DNA from: Microbacterium sp. SORGH_AS_0862
Lineage (GTDB): Bacteria; Actinomycetota; Actinomycetes; Actinomycetales; Microbacteriaceae
Direction of reading: 5' to 3'
Length of the DNA: 64,000 nucleotides
Assembly (NCBI RefSeq): GCF_030818795.1
Contig: NZ_JAUTAY010000001.1
Location: forward strand, 2,170,001 to 2,234,000
In this document: in pieces, positions 28,201-36,529 of the stretch
Layout of the letters: each line of letters starts with the position of its first letter
Position numbering within the stretch: position 1 is the stretch's first letter
Position numbers and translations under genes: made by a program
The notes under the pieces: model-generated
What the model was told of the DNA's origin: nothing
Database searches by the model: none
What the model saw: the letters and a program-made list of their open reading frames with translations, nothing else

Positions 28201-28841
28201 ACCCGGCGCTCGCGAGCGCCGTGTCGGAGCTCTCCTACGACGGAGAGCTCGCTTCCGCGCCCGTGACGGCCACCCGCACGCTGGACGGCGTCGAACCGGG
28301 CGTGCACCCGATTCCCGTGGTGCACACGGGCAACGCGGTCGCCTCGCCCGAAGAGGCGGCAGAAGTGGTGCGCATCGTCCGTGACATGATCGGCCGCACC
28401 TGGACGTGCCAGGACGACGGTGAGGCGGCCGCGCGGCCGCTCACCGCCGCGGACGTCATCGTCGTGACGCCCTACAACGGCCAGCAGGTCGAGGTGGAGA
28501 ATGCGCTCGAGGCGGCGGGTCTCACCGGCATCCGGGTGGGCACGGTGGACAAGTTCCAGGGTCAGGAGGCGATCGTCGCGATCGTGTCGCTCGCCGCGTC
28601 ATCGGGCCGCGAGGCCCCCCGCGGCCTGGAGTTCCTGCTCCTGCAGAACCGCCTGAACGTGGCCGTCTCGCGGGCGCAGTTCGCCGCGTACGTCGTCTTC
28701 TCGCCCGACCTGCTGGATGACCTGCCGCGTACGCCGGAGGGAGTGGCGCGGCTGAGTGCGTTCGCCCGCCTGGTCGGAGAGGACGAGCCGTCGTCGGTCA
28801 CGGCGACAAGGATGCGATCCGGTCACCCGGGAGAGGTATGA
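25287..28841 (+). CDS. TM0106-family RecB-like nuclease fused to DNA2/UPF1-type helicase
   Basis: A 1184-residue multidomain protein. The N-terminal PD-(D/E)XK RecB-like nuclease has the active-site strand WIVQDTKLARHA near residue 140. A cysteine in AAAECEFAW and a CGRCATC cluster near residue 235 could hold an iron-sulfur cluster, as in Cas4 and AddB. A YprB-like RNase H segment, DLFFDFEGDPL, follows. The C-terminal SF1 helicase carries GPPGTGKTY, LLVIDEAGQFS and TVDKFQGQEA. Start 25287 follows GAAAGGGAG. A DNA-repair or end-processing role is inferred; TM0106 proteins are poorly characterised. Confidence 0.85.
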   Translation: MRYIEPAGSDSGRVVWSASDLKAAAECEFAWLRQLDARLGRIPAVIEPEDVMLERAARLGTRHELAVLQRYRDEFGAAVVEIPETRSGDEAAMTDAVAATLAALAEPASHVVYQAAFRTDEFVGFADFLVRADDGAWIVQDTKLARHARVTALMQLAAYVDQLDAAGVPRADRVELLLGDGSVSTHRVRDLLPVYRQRRARLRALIADRDLAAGAAGQPIAWADGRGALRVVACGRCATCETEVAAHRDLLLVAGMRPVQRERLRVAGITTIDELAAAEAAPERMSDDVFASLRTQARLQLESPAGVPGPDGTVPADAVPRYEVVLPQALAALPRRDAGDLFFDFEGDPLYTEGAGDWGIDYLFGWIDPEQQYSALWAHSFADEKAALETFIDFVDLRRRAHPGMHIYHYAPYEPTHLLAMAARHGTREAEVDRLLRDGVFVDLYPVVRRALRVGSRSYSIKKLEPLYMGAQRRTSDVQRGDDSIVRYVEARALLEAGQDDQAQLVLDDLAEYNRDDCVSTLRLRDWLVDRAREAQLFPSVDPVVGEDVYEPSFRSVALQRRAAVADDEADAAALRLGAAAIDYYPREAKTFWASHFLRLREPVSLWEDTRDVVVLDGARTRVVDDWQPGQGRQRALRRRLELRGDPAPGTRLSVGTQPFLVYAAPAPFGEASPRWIHAARAVRIVEALDDGAVVEELAADGQTWSDLPIALAPAAPPAAGNQQAAIDAWADALIDADPHFPLDAATDILRRVAPRTTTDALTPSTGDDVAAIVRSVVDLDDSYLAVQGPPGTGKTYVGSHVVARLVAERGFRVGVVAQSHAVVEHMLDRIVAAGLSSNLVGKALKDPSQADAVSFTVFEKNALATFTEDRPGGFVVGGTAWDFSHAGRVPRRSLDLLVIDEAGQFSLASTIAVSRAARRLLLLGDPQQLPQVSQGTHPEPVDESALGWVMDGAAVLPASHGYFLSHTWRMHPALASAVSELSYDGELASAPVTATRTLDGVEPGVHPIPVVHTGNAVASPEEAAEVVRIVRDMIGRTWTCQDDGEAAARPLTAADVIVVTPYNGQQVEVENALEAAGLTGIRVGTVDKFQGQEAIVAIVSLAASSGREAPRGLEFLLLQNRLNVAVSRAQFAAYVVFSPDLLDDLPRTPEGVARLSAFARLVGEDEPSSVTATRMRSGHPGEV

Positions 28842-29082
28842 TCGCCCGGGCCCGCTGAGCGGGCGGAGCACGGGCACGTACCGTGCGGGAGAGATCTCAT
28901 CCGAGATGACCACCCGAGAAAGACGGAGAGGCGGTGATGGCCATGGCCGGCGATAGTTCGTGCGCCACGGCGCGCACCGCCGCATCCCTCCGGTAGAGAA
29001 GGGATCCGGTGGTCGCGCCCTGGCGAGCCCCGGAACCCTCATCCTCTGGCGCCTCGCGGCGCCCGCACCACCGGAGAATCCG
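28837..29082 (+). promoter_or_regulatory. structured corA leader with promoter and anti-Shine-Dalgarno switch
   Basis: TATGAT (28837-28842) is a good -10 box overlapping the end of the helicase gene, giving a leader of about 235 nt. Several hairpins are visible, including ATCCCT (28984-28989) pairing with AGGGAT (29000-29005). CCGGTGGT (29006-29013) is exactly complementary to ACCACCGG (29067-29074), which contains part of the corA Shine-Dalgarno GGAG (29073-29076). The same segment (29008-29014) can instead pair with GACCACC (28908-28914). A small ORF lies between. It matches no riboswitch family I recognise. Confidence 0.5.
28937..28996 (+). CDS. putative 19-residue leader peptide upstream of corA
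   Basis: A small ORF starting ATGGCCATGGCC and ending TAG at 28994-28996, preceded by GGAGAGG. The peptide begins MAMAGDSS and is Ala/Thr/Arg-rich. Ribosomes reaching its stop would cover the hairpin just before the 29006-29013 switch segment, so it could act as an attenuating leader ORF for corA. Coding is inferred from position and ribosome-binding site only. Confidence 0.35.
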   Translation: MAMAGDSSCATARTAASLR

Positions 29083-30084
29083 ATGACTCTGATCGACAAC
29101 GCCATCTACGTCCAGGGGCACCGCGTGGAGACCCCGCGCAGCCTCGACGAGACCTACGAACTGCTCGACGCCCACGACGGCTTCGCCTGGATCGGGATGT
29201 ACCGGCCGGGCCCCGCGGAACTCGCAAGCGTCGCCGGCGAGTTCGGCTTGCACCCTCTGGCGGTCGAGGACGCGCTGCAGGGCCACCAGCGCTCGAAGGT
29301 GGAGCGGTACGGCGACACCCTGTTCGTCGTGCTGCGTCCCGCCCACTACGACGACGAGCTCGAGCACGTCGAGTTCGGCGAGCTGCACCTGTTCGTGGGT
29401 CCCCGATTCGTGGTGACCATCCGCCACGCCGAGTCGCCGAACCTCGCGGCCGTCCGGCAGCGGCTCGAGCGCCAGCCGGAGCTGCTGGAGCTGGGGCCGG
29501 AGGCCGTGCTCTACGCGATCCTCGACCGCGTGGTCGACGAGTACGAGCCGGTCGTCGCCGGTATCGAGAACGACATCGACGAGATCGAGGATCAGCTCTT
29601 CGGCGACAGCGACGACGACGCGCTCTCACGACGCATCTACGAGCTGTTCGGCGAGGTCATCAGCTTCGGTCGCGCCGTTCAGCCGATGTCCGGGATGTTG
29701 GAGTGGCTGCGCCGCGGATACGAGAAGTACGACGTGGACCTCGAGGTGCAGCGCAACCTCCGCGACGTGCTCGACCACGTCATCCGCATCGCGGAGCGCA
29801 TCGAGGGGTTCCGTGCGTTGCTGGACAAGGCGCTGACGGTGCACTCCGCCCTCGTGGCCCGCCGTCAGACCGAGGCGAGCCTCGCGCAGAACGACGAGAT
29901 CAAGAAGATCTCGTCGTGGGCGGCGATCATCTTCGCGCCGGGGCTCATCGCCGGCATCTACGGCATGAACTTCGAGAACATGCCTGAGCTGCACTGGGAG
30001 TACGGCTATCCGCTCGCCGTCGGCGGCATGGGGGTTTTCGCCGTCGCCCTGTGGGTGATCTTCCGCAAGAAGAAGTGGCTCTGA
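29083..30084 (+). CDS. corA: CorA-family magnesium/divalent cation transporter
   Basis: A 333-residue CorA channel. A large acidic N-terminal cytoplasmic domain is followed by a long stalk helix and two C-terminal membrane helices. The signature GMN is at residues 294-296 in GIYGMNFENMP. The basic C-terminus ends FRKKKWL. The ATG follows GGAG 6 nt upstream; that site is within a leader segment able to form a sequestering helix, suggesting regulated translation, plausibly by magnesium. Confidence 0.93.
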   Translation: MTLIDNAIYVQGHRVETPRSLDETYELLDAHDGFAWIGMYRPGPAELASVAGEFGLHPLAVEDALQGHQRSKVERYGDTLFVVLRPAHYDDELEHVEFGELHLFVGPRFVVTIRHAESPNLAAVRQRLERQPELLELGPEAVLYAILDRVVDEYEPVVAGIENDIDEIEDQLFGDSDDDALSRRIYELFGEVISFGRAVQPMSGMLEWLRRGYEKYDVDLEVQRNLRDVLDHVIRIAERIEGFRALLDKALTVHSALVARRQTEASLAQNDEIKKISSWAAIIFAPGLIAGIYGMNFENMPELHWEYGYPLAVGGMGVFAVALWVIFRKKKWL

Positions 30085-30091
30085 GGGCTTC

Positions 30092-30724
30092 TCAGACCGT
30101 GCCGTAGAGGCGGTCTCCGGCGTCGCCGAGACCGGGCACGATGTAGCCCTTCTCGTTCAGGCGCTCGTCGAGCGCACCGAGCACGAGGGTCACATCGCGG
30201 TCTCCGACGAGTTCCTCGATCTTCGCGACGCCCTCGGGCGCACCGAGGATGCAGATCGCGGTGACGTCCTGCGCGCCGCGCGCGAAGAGGAAGTCGATCG
30301 CCGCGCCCAGCGATCCGCCGGTGGCGAGCATCGGGTCGAGCACGAAGCACTGGCGGTCGCTGAGGTCGTCGGGCAGGCGCTCCGCGTAGGTGTACGGCTG
30401 CAGGGTCTCCTCGTTGCGCGCCATGCCGAGGAAACCGATCTCGGCCGTGGGCAGGAGCTTCACCATGCCGTCGAGCATGCCGAGGCCGGCGCGCAGGATC
30501 GGCACGACCAGCGGGCGCGGCTCGGAGATCCGCACGCCGGTCGTCGAGGTGACCGGCGTCTCGATCTCGAGTTCCTCGACGCGCACGTTGCGCGTCGCCT
30601 CGTATGCGAGGAGGGTCAGCAGCTCCTCCGTCAGCTGACGGAACACCGGGGAAGGGGTGTTCTTGTCGCGCAGCACCGTGAGCTTGTGCGTGATGAGCGG
30701 GTGGTCGGCGACGTGCAGGCGCAT
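30092..30724 (-). CDS. upp: uracil phosphoribosyltransferase
   Basis: A 210-residue enzyme making UMP from uracil and PRPP. The PRPP-binding loop [14 protein letters not shown] is clear, the N-terminal [13 protein letters not shown] is characteristic of Upp, and the uracil-site [13 protein letters not shown] lies near the C-terminus. The ATG is 6 nt after TAATCT (30731-30736), a leaderless start. It is divergent from tadA across a 50-bp gap. Confidence 0.96.
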   Translation of the reverse strand: MRLHVADHPLITHKLTVLRDKNTPSPVFRQLTEELLTLLAYEATRNVRVEELEIETPVTSTTGVRISEPRPLVVPILRAGLGMLDGMVKLLPTAEIGFLGMARNEETLQPYTYAERLPDDLSDRQCFVLDPMLATGGSLGAAIDFLFARGAQDVTAICILGAPEGVAKIEELVGDRDVTLVLGALDERLNEKGYIVPGLGDAGDRLYGTV

Positions 30725-30774
30725 GGGTCCAGATTACGTCACGCGGATGCGGGCCGCGGAGCTAGTCTGGCCGG

Positions 30775-31242
30775 GTGAATCTGCCCACCCGACCCGCGGA
30801 CGACGCTGCCATGGCCCGTGCGCTGGAGCTGGCGCAGCACGCCTCGGCGGACGGCGACGTCCCCGTCGGTGCGGTCGTGCTCGATGCCGACGGTCGGACG
30901 ATCGCGGAGGGGCGCAACGAGCGCGAGCTCACGGGGGACCCCACCGCCCACGCGGAGGTCGTGGCGTTGCGGCGGGCGGCCGCATCCGCCGGGTCGTGGA
31001 ACCTCAGCGGCTGCACCCTCGTGGTCACGCTCGAACCGTGCGTCATGTGCGCGGGCGCGATCCTGCAGGCGCGCGTCGACCGCGTCGTCTTCGGCGCGTG
31101 GGACGACAAGGCGGGGGCTGCGGGATCGATGTACGACCTGCTGCGCGATCGCCGGCTGCCCTATCGCGTCGAGGTCATCGGCGGAGTGGCGGAGCAGGCC
31201 GCATCCGCGCAGTTGCAGGCGTTCTTCACAGCCCGTCGCTGA
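30775..31242 (+). CDS. tadA: tRNA-specific adenosine deaminase
   Basis: A 155-residue zinc deaminase converting A34 to inosine in tRNA-Arg. The HAE motif is in TAHAEVVAL and the PCxxC motif in LEPCVMCAGA; the GAWDDKAGAAGSMYDLL block is typical of TadA. The GTG start is set by TAGTCT (30763-30768) ending 6 nt upstream. Confidence 0.94.
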   Translation: MNLPTRPADDAAMARALELAQHASADGDVPVGAVVLDADGRTIAEGRNERELTGDPTAHAEVVALRRAAASAGSWNLSGCTLVVTLEPCVMCAGAILQARVDRVVFGAWDDKAGAAGSMYDLLRDRRLPYRVEVIGGVAEQAASAQLQAFFTARR

Positions 31243-31255
31243 AGCGCCCTCGATC

Positions 31256-32185
31256 TCAGTGCGGCAGGCGGGGGAGCGCCTCGGAACCCAGAAGGTCGAG
31301 GTGCTCGAGGTCGCGCATGTCCATGAGTTGGAAGTAGACGCGATCCGCGCCCAGCGCCCGCAGTCGCTCGACCCGCTCGAGCACAGCGGCCGGATCGCCG
31401 ATGATGTTGGCTCCGTTGTCGAAGCCCGCCGCATCCGTCCCGATCGCGGCCGCGCGCCCCTCGCGTTCGGCGGCGGTGCGCCCGACGATGGTCGGCAGCG
31501 CGACCGAGAGCTTGAGGCTCTCGGGGTCGCGTCCGATGCGCTCGCACGCGGCGCGTACAGTGCCGAACTTCTCCGCGATCACCTCGTCGGTCGCGAACCC
31601 GATGTTGAACTCGCTCGCGTACCGCGCCGCGATGGCCGGCGTGCGCCGAGGTCCGCCGCCGCCCACGATCACCGGCACGCGCTCCTGCACCGGCTTCGGG
31701 AGCGCGGGGCTCTCGTCGAGCCGGTAATGCTCGCCGTGGAAGGAGAACGTCTCGCCGACGGGGGTCTGCCACATCCCGGTGAGGATCTCGAGCTGCTCCT
31801 CGAGCAGCCCGAACCGCTTCTCGGGGAACGGGATGCCGTACGCGGCATGTTCTTCTGCGAACCAGCCGGTGCCGAGGCCGAGCTCGACCCGGCCGTCGCT
31901 CATGTCGTCGACCTGCGCGACCTGGACGGCCAGGATGCCGGGCACGCGGTAGGTCACGGATGAGACCAGCGTGCCGAGGCGGATGCGGGAGGTCTCCCGC
32001 GCGAGGCCCGCGAGGGTCGTCCAGGCGTCCGTCGGCCCGGGCAGCGGATCGCCGGGAGCCATCCGCATGTAGTGGTCGGAGCGGAAGAACCCGTCGAAAC
32101 CGAGCTCCTCCGCGCGCTGGGCGAAGGCCAGTTGGTCCCGATAGCCGAACCCCTCTTGCGGTTCCGTGAAGACGCAGTACTCCAT
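31256..32185 (-). CDS. LLM-class F420-dependent oxidoreductase
   Basis: A 309-residue luciferase-like monooxygenase-fold protein (TIM barrel). FGYRDQLAFAQRAEELGFDGFFRSDHYMR and RIRLGTLVSSVTYR are typical of the F420-using actinobacterial branch. The substrate is unknown. The ATG lies 6 nt after CAGACT (32192-32197). It stands alone between tadA and an alpha/beta hydrolase. Confidence 0.85.
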   Translation of the reverse strand: MEYCVFTEPQEGFGYRDQLAFAQRAEELGFDGFFRSDHYMRMAPGDPLPGPTDAWTTLAGLARETSRIRLGTLVSSVTYRVPGILAVQVAQVDDMSDGRVELGLGTGWFAEEHAAYGIPFPEKRFGLLEEQLEILTGMWQTPVGETFSFHGEHYRLDESPALPKPVQERVPVIVGGGGPRRTPAIAARYASEFNIGFATDEVIAEKFGTVRAACERIGRDPESLKLSVALPTIVGRTAAEREGRAAAIGTDAAGFDNGANIIGDPAAVLERVERLRALGADRVYFQLMDMRDLEHLDLLGSEALPRLPH

Positions 32186-32211
32186 GCAGTCAGTCTGCCC
32201 CTTCGCGGCGC

Positions 32212-33342
32212 TCAGTCCGAGGACTTGAGCACGATCGTCTCGGTGGGAGGCGCCGGGTTCGGGGCGTGCCCGATGTACCCGATGACCTCCAGCAGCGCCT
32301 GTCGCACGGCGGCGGGACGCTCGAGGTGCACGAGGTGGCCGGCCCCCTCGACGACGAGCTCTCGCACGTCCGCTCCGGTCGCGGCATCCGCATCCAGCAC
32401 GGTACGCGTCTGCGACACCATGGGCTGGCTCGGCGCCGCATCCGCGCCCGGCCAGTCCGGCAGGATGCCGAGCGAGCCGAGGTGGGCAGGGTCCAGGAAC
32501 GAGGCGTCCGAGACGATCGCATCGAGCTCGCCGTGGATCCACAGCACCGGCGTGCGTGCCCCGAGGTGCGCGAGCGCGGACTGGTCGAAGTGGGTGGGGG
32601 CGAGTGCGTTGAGCACGCCCAGATTCCCGGATGCCGCGCCCGGCCAGTTCGGGCTCGGCACCGTGTCTCCCGGGTAGTTGCCGCCGGCCGTGGAGGTGGC
32701 GAGCATCGCGTCGACCCAGACGTCCTCGCGAGCCGTCCGATACGACTCCGAGACGAACTCGGCGCGGAACACGCTCCGGGGGGATGCGGGCGACTCGTCG
32801 CTCTTGTCGCGGGCCGTCAGCCGGCGCACGAACTCCGTGTTCGCCGTGGCGGCGCCGGTTCCCGCACCGTCGTCGGTGAGACGGCTGCCGTCGAGGCGGG
32901 TGCCGCCCAGGCCGTAGGGGGAGATGGGGGCCTGCAGCGTCAGCGACAGGACACCATGCCCGTCGAGCGCGAACTGCGCCGCGACGGATGCGCCGAGATC
33001 GGTGCCGACGAGGTGCGCCGCGCGGATCTCGAGGGCGTCGAGCACGGCGTGGAGGTCGTCCGCGAAGTCCCCGACCCCGCGGGTGGCGTCGACCGGCAGC
33101 GATTCCGTTCCCCCGAACCCGCGCAGGTCGATCGCAACGACGCGCAGGTCGCTCGGAAGATCCTCCATGAACTCCTGCCAGATCAGCGACGACGACAGCA
33201 GACCGTGCAGGAGCACCACGGTGCGCTCGGCGGGAGTATCGCTGCGATCGCCGTCGCGCAGCAGAACGCGCGCGGAGATACGTGCGGTGTCCACCTGTCG
33301 GGCGGTGATGCCGTCAAACAGGGGGCTGGTGGGTTCGATCAT
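32212..33342 (-). CDS. alpha/beta hydrolase with aspartate nucleophile elbow
   Basis: A 376-residue alpha/beta-fold hydrolase. The oxyanion region is VVLLHGLLSSSLIWQ and the following strand is VVAIDLRGFGGTE. The nucleophile elbow reads VGTDLGASV, placing Asp rather than Ser at the nucleophile position, as in epoxide hydrolases and haloalkane dehalogenases. A catalytic His lies in GAGHLVHLERP. The ATG at 33340-33342 follows GGAGG by 6 nt. Substrate unknown; epoxide hydrolase-like activity is the best guess. Confidence 0.78.
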   Translation of the reverse strand: MIEPTSPLFDGITARQVDTARISARVLLRDGDRSDTPAERTVVLLHGLLSSSLIWQEFMEDLPSDLRVVAIDLRGFGGTESLPVDATRGVGDFADDLHAVLDALEIRAAHLVGTDLGASVAAQFALDGHGVLSLTLQAPISPYGLGGTRLDGSRLTDDGAGTGAATANTEFVRRLTARDKSDESPASPRSVFRAEFVSESYRTAREDVWVDAMLATSTAGGNYPGDTVPSPNWPGAASGNLGVLNALAPTHFDQSALAHLGARTPVLWIHGELDAIVSDASFLDPAHLGSLGILPDWPGADAAPSQPMVSQTRTVLDADAATGADVRELVVEGAGHLVHLERPAAVRQALLEVIGYIGHAPNPAPPTETIVLKSSD

Positions 33343-33432
33343 GGACGCCTCCAGGAGGGGGCACGTCACGGCCCCGGCCGTTCCGATGATAGCCGGGGCA
33401 CCTGGAGCGCCCCCGGGTCGTAGGGTGGAAAA

Positions 33433-34260
33433 ATGAGCCAGCCCCCCCCTCTCGCGATTCTCGGCGCCGGCTCCATGGGCGGCGCCATCGCCCAGGGAGT
33501 CGCAGCCTTCGGGCTCGCCGGCCAGGTCGTCGTCACCAACCGCAGCCGTGCCAAGGCCGAGCTTCTGACCGATCCCGGCATCCGCTCGCTCGCGCTCGAG
33601 GACGACGCCACCGCGAACGTGACGGCGGCCGCATCCGCCGACGTCGTGCTGATCGGCGTCAAGCCCGCAATGGTCCCGGATCTGCTCGCCGAGATCGGCC
33701 CGCACCTGCGTCCGGGCACGATCGTGGTGAGCCTTGCCGCGGGCGTCACGATCGCCACGTTCGAGCAGATCCTGGGCCCAGATGCGATCGTGGTCCGCTC
33801 CATGCCGAACACGCCGGCCGTGGTGGGCAAGGCCGTGACGGGGATCGCTGCGGGCGCGCTCGCCGACGAGCGCGTGATGGGCGTCGTGCGGGCGGTCTTC
33901 GAGACCGTGGGCGCCGTCGTCGAGGTGGCGGAGGCGCAGATCGACGCCCTGTCGACCATCTCGGGTTCTGGCCCCGCCTACGTCTTCCTGCTCATCGAGA
34001 AGCTCACAGAGGCGGCGGTCGGAAAGGGATTCGACTCCGCGACTGCCCGGTTGATGGCGGAGCAGACCTTCGTCGGTGCTGCGGCACTGCTCGATGCCAC
34101 GGGCGAGGACCCCGCCGAGCTGCGCCGACGCGTCACGAGCCCGAAGGGGACGACGGAGCGCGCGGTCGCCGTGCTGCAGGACGCGCACCTCGAGCACGTG
34201 TTCGCCGAGGCGACGGACGCGGCCCTCGCCCGCGCGAAGGAGCTCGCCGCCGGCGGCTGA
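33433..34260 (+). CDS. proC: pyrroline-5-carboxylate reductase
   Basis: A 275-residue enzyme for the last step of proline synthesis. The N-terminal dinucleotide fold is LAILGAGSMGGAIAQG; the C-terminal SGSGPAYVFLLIEKLTEAAV and TSPKGTTERAV blocks are hallmark ProC sequences. The ATG is 6 nt after TAGGGT (33421-33426). In M. tuberculosis proC is closely followed by an excisionase-like gene and the bS22 gene; here those lie about 2.8 kb away, separated by potassium-uptake and arsR genes. Confidence 0.95.
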   Translation: MSQPPPLAILGAGSMGGAIAQGVAAFGLAGQVVVTNRSRAKAELLTDPGIRSLALEDDATANVTAAASADVVLIGVKPAMVPDLLAEIGPHLRPGTIVVSLAAGVTIATFEQILGPDAIVVRSMPNTPAVVGKAVTGIAAGALADERVMGVVRAVFETVGAVVEVAEAQIDALSTISGSGPAYVFLLIEKLTEAAVGKGFDSATARLMAEQTFVGAAALLDATGEDPAELRRRVTSPKGTTERAVAVLQDAHLEHVFAEATDAALARAKELAAGG

Positions 34261-34263
34261 GGC

Positions 34264-34935
34264 TCAGCGGTCGAGGGAGGCGAAGCGCTCGATGTCGCTG
34301 TTCGTTCCCGAGACGATGATGAGGTCGTGGTTGGTCACGACCGTGTTGGCCTCGGCGTAGCGGAACGGCTTCCCGGGGCTCTTCACTCCGACGACCGTCA
34401 CCTTGTATTTGGTGCGCACGCCGGACTCGTTGAGCCCGACGCCACGGATGAAGCGCGGCGGGTACATCTTCGCGAGCACGAAGTCGTCGTCGAAGCGGAT
34501 GAAGTCCAGCATCCGACCGCTCACGAGGTGCGCGACGCGCTCGCCGGCCTCGCGCTCGGGGTAGATGACGTGGTTCGCACCGACGCGGGCGAGGATCTTG
34601 CCGTGCGACTGCGAGACCGCCTTCGCCCAGATCTGCGGGACCTTCAGGTCGACGAGGTTCGCGGTGATGAGCACGGACGCCTCGATCGACGAGCCGACGG
34701 CGACGACCGCCACCTGGAAGTCCGCGGCGCCCACCTGCGTGAGCGCCTCGATGTTGCGTGCATCCGCCTGCACCGTGTGGGTGACCCGCTCCGACCACTT
34801 CTGCACCAGATCGAGGTTGTCGTCGATCGCCAGCACCTCGCGATCCAGGCGGTCGAGTTCGCCCGCACAGGCGGCGCCGAAGCGACCGAGGCCGATCACG
34901 AGCACGGGGGCGTCGTTGCGGAGCTTCTCAACCAT
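34264..34935 (-). CDS. Trk/Ktr potassium uptake regulatory subunit (RCK protein)
   Basis: A 223-residue TrkA-type protein with one RCK unit. The N-terminal NAD-binding fold is VLVIGLGRFGAACAGEL, with DDNLDLVQKW after it, followed by a TrkA-C domain. It binds the membrane subunit encoded just upstream and gates potassium flow. The ATG is 7 nt after TAATCT (34943-34948), so despite sitting 64 nt behind the transporter gene it has its own promoter. Confidence 0.9.
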   Translation of the reverse strand: MVEKLRNDAPVLVIGLGRFGAACAGELDRLDREVLAIDDNLDLVQKWSERVTHTVQADARNIEALTQVGAADFQVAVVAVGSSIEASVLITANLVDLKVPQIWAKAVSQSHGKILARVGANHVIYPEREAGERVAHLVSGRMLDFIRFDDDFVLAKMYPPRFIRGVGLNESGVRTKYKVTVVGVKSPGKPFRYAEANTVVTNHDLIIVSGTNSDIERFASLDR

Positions 34936-34999
34936 GGGCAACAGATTACGGCGATCGCTCAGCCCGCATCGACCGTGATCCCGATTCAGGTCGCGCCGT

Positions 35000-36442
35000 T
35001 CAGCCGACGATGGGGCGCTCGACGGGCAGCGAGTAGAGCTGGGAGCGGGAGGATGCGGCCACCGCCGCCGCCAGGGTGACGGTGCCGACGCGGCCCATGA
35101 ACATCGTGGCCGCCAGCACATACACCGCCGGGTCCGGCAGGTCGCTGGTGAGTCCCGTCGACAGCCCGACCGTGGCGAAGCCCGAGACGACATCGAACAG
35201 CACCTTGTCCACATCCGCCTTCGTGATCTGGGCGATGGTGATCGTGGAGATCGCGACGATCGTCGCGCCCCACGCCACGACCGAGAGCGCGACGCGCTGC
35301 ACGTCGCTCGGGACGCGGCGGCCGAACGCCTGCACCGACGGGCGGCCCTTGGCCTCCGACCACACGCTGAGGGCGAGCACCGCGAGGGTCGTGACCTTGA
35401 TGCCGCCGGCCGTCGACGCCGACCCGCCGCCGACGAACATGAGCATGGAACCCACCAGCAGTGAGGAGCCGTGCAGGTCGCCGATCTCGACGACGGAGAA
35501 GCCGCCCGAACGTGTCATCGCCGACAGGAAGAAGGACTGGAAGGTCGTGTCCCAGGCATCCATCCCGCCGAACGTCAGCGGGTTGTCGTACTCCAGGCTC
35601 ACGAACACGACGGCGCCGGCGAAGAACAGGATGACGGTCGTGATGAGGGTGAGCTTGGTGTGCAGCGACCAGTGGCGCACGTGCCACTGGTGCCGCCACA
35701 GGGTGAAGATCACGGGGAAGCCGATGGACCCCAGGAACACGCCGATCATCAGCACCGTCATGAACAGGTAGTCGTGCGAGAACGGCGCGAGTCCGTCGGC
35801 GTTCGGGGTGAAGCCGGTGTTCGTGAACGACATCGCGGCGAAGTAGGGCGCCTCCCAGAGAGCGGTGATCGGGTCCACCCCGCCGGCGAGCAGCGACGGA
35901 TAGAGGAGGATGGCGAGGCCCGCCTCGATGACGAGCGTGGAGAGGGCGACGGTGCGAAGCAGCGCGCCGACCTCGCCGAGGCGTACGGTCTGCCCTTCGT
36001 TCACAGGGCCGCCGTGCACGCGCATGGGGTTGCTGTCTCCGGCGGCGATGAGCTTCGCGCGCAGCCCCAGCCTGCGGGAGATGATGAGCCCGAGGATCGA
36101 GGCGAGGGTCAGCACGCCGAGAGCACCGACGTTGACGCCGATGTAGATCACGACCTGTCCGAGCGGCGACCAGTGCGAGCCCATGTTGACCGTCGACAGG
36201 CCCGTGACGCAGATGGTGGACACGGCGGTGAACAGGGCGTCCGCGAGAGGGGTGACCCGGCCGTCCGCCGCCATCGCAGGCAGCGACAGAAGCGCCGTGA
36301 ACAGCAGGATCAGGCCGGAGAAGATCAGGACCGCGAAGCGTGCCGGCGACGAGGTCGTGAAGGTCTTGGCCGCATCGCTGATGCGCTCCCAAAGGGCGCT
36401 GAGCCGACGCCGCGTCGCCGAACTCGCGGAGTCGGACGTCAT
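35000..36442 (-). CDS. TrkH/KtrB-type potassium transporter membrane subunit
   Basis: A 480-residue potassium translocation subunit with about eight to ten membrane helices and four pore-loop repeats. Conserved stretches include TAVSTICVTGLSTVNMGSHWS, SFTNTGFTPNADGL, GGGSASTAGGIKVTTLAVL and VSGFATVGLSTGLT. A GAAGGG Shine-Dalgarno precedes the ATG. It works with the RCK subunit that follows. Confidence 0.92.
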   Translation of the reverse strand: MTSDSASSATRRRLSALWERISDAAKTFTTSSPARFAVLIFSGLILLFTALLSLPAMAADGRVTPLADALFTAVSTICVTGLSTVNMGSHWSPLGQVVIYIGVNVGALGVLTLASILGLIISRRLGLRAKLIAAGDSNPMRVHGGPVNEGQTVRLGEVGALLRTVALSTLVIEAGLAILLYPSLLAGGVDPITALWEAPYFAAMSFTNTGFTPNADGLAPFSHDYLFMTVLMIGVFLGSIGFPVIFTLWRHQWHVRHWSLHTKLTLITTVILFFAGAVVFVSLEYDNPLTFGGMDAWDTTFQSFFLSAMTRSGGFSVVEIGDLHGSSLLVGSMLMFVGGGSASTAGGIKVTTLAVLALSVWSEAKGRPSVQAFGRRVPSDVQRVALSVVAWGATIVAISTITIAQITKADVDKVLFDVVSGFATVGLSTGLTSDLPDPAVYVLAATMFMGRVGTVTLAAAVAASSRSQLYSLPVERPIVG

Positions 36443-36529
36443 CCGTGGGACCCTTCGGAGATGCGGAGCGGTCTGCGACCGGAACGCGTGTCATGGTACT
36501 CCGCTCGGAGCCCGACTAACCTAAGGCGC

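Noticed and set aside
28837-29082. M-box, TPP, cobalamin or ydaO-type riboswitch upstream of corA.
   Set aside because: None of the conserved core sequences of these families is visible; only a generic switch architecture can be claimed.
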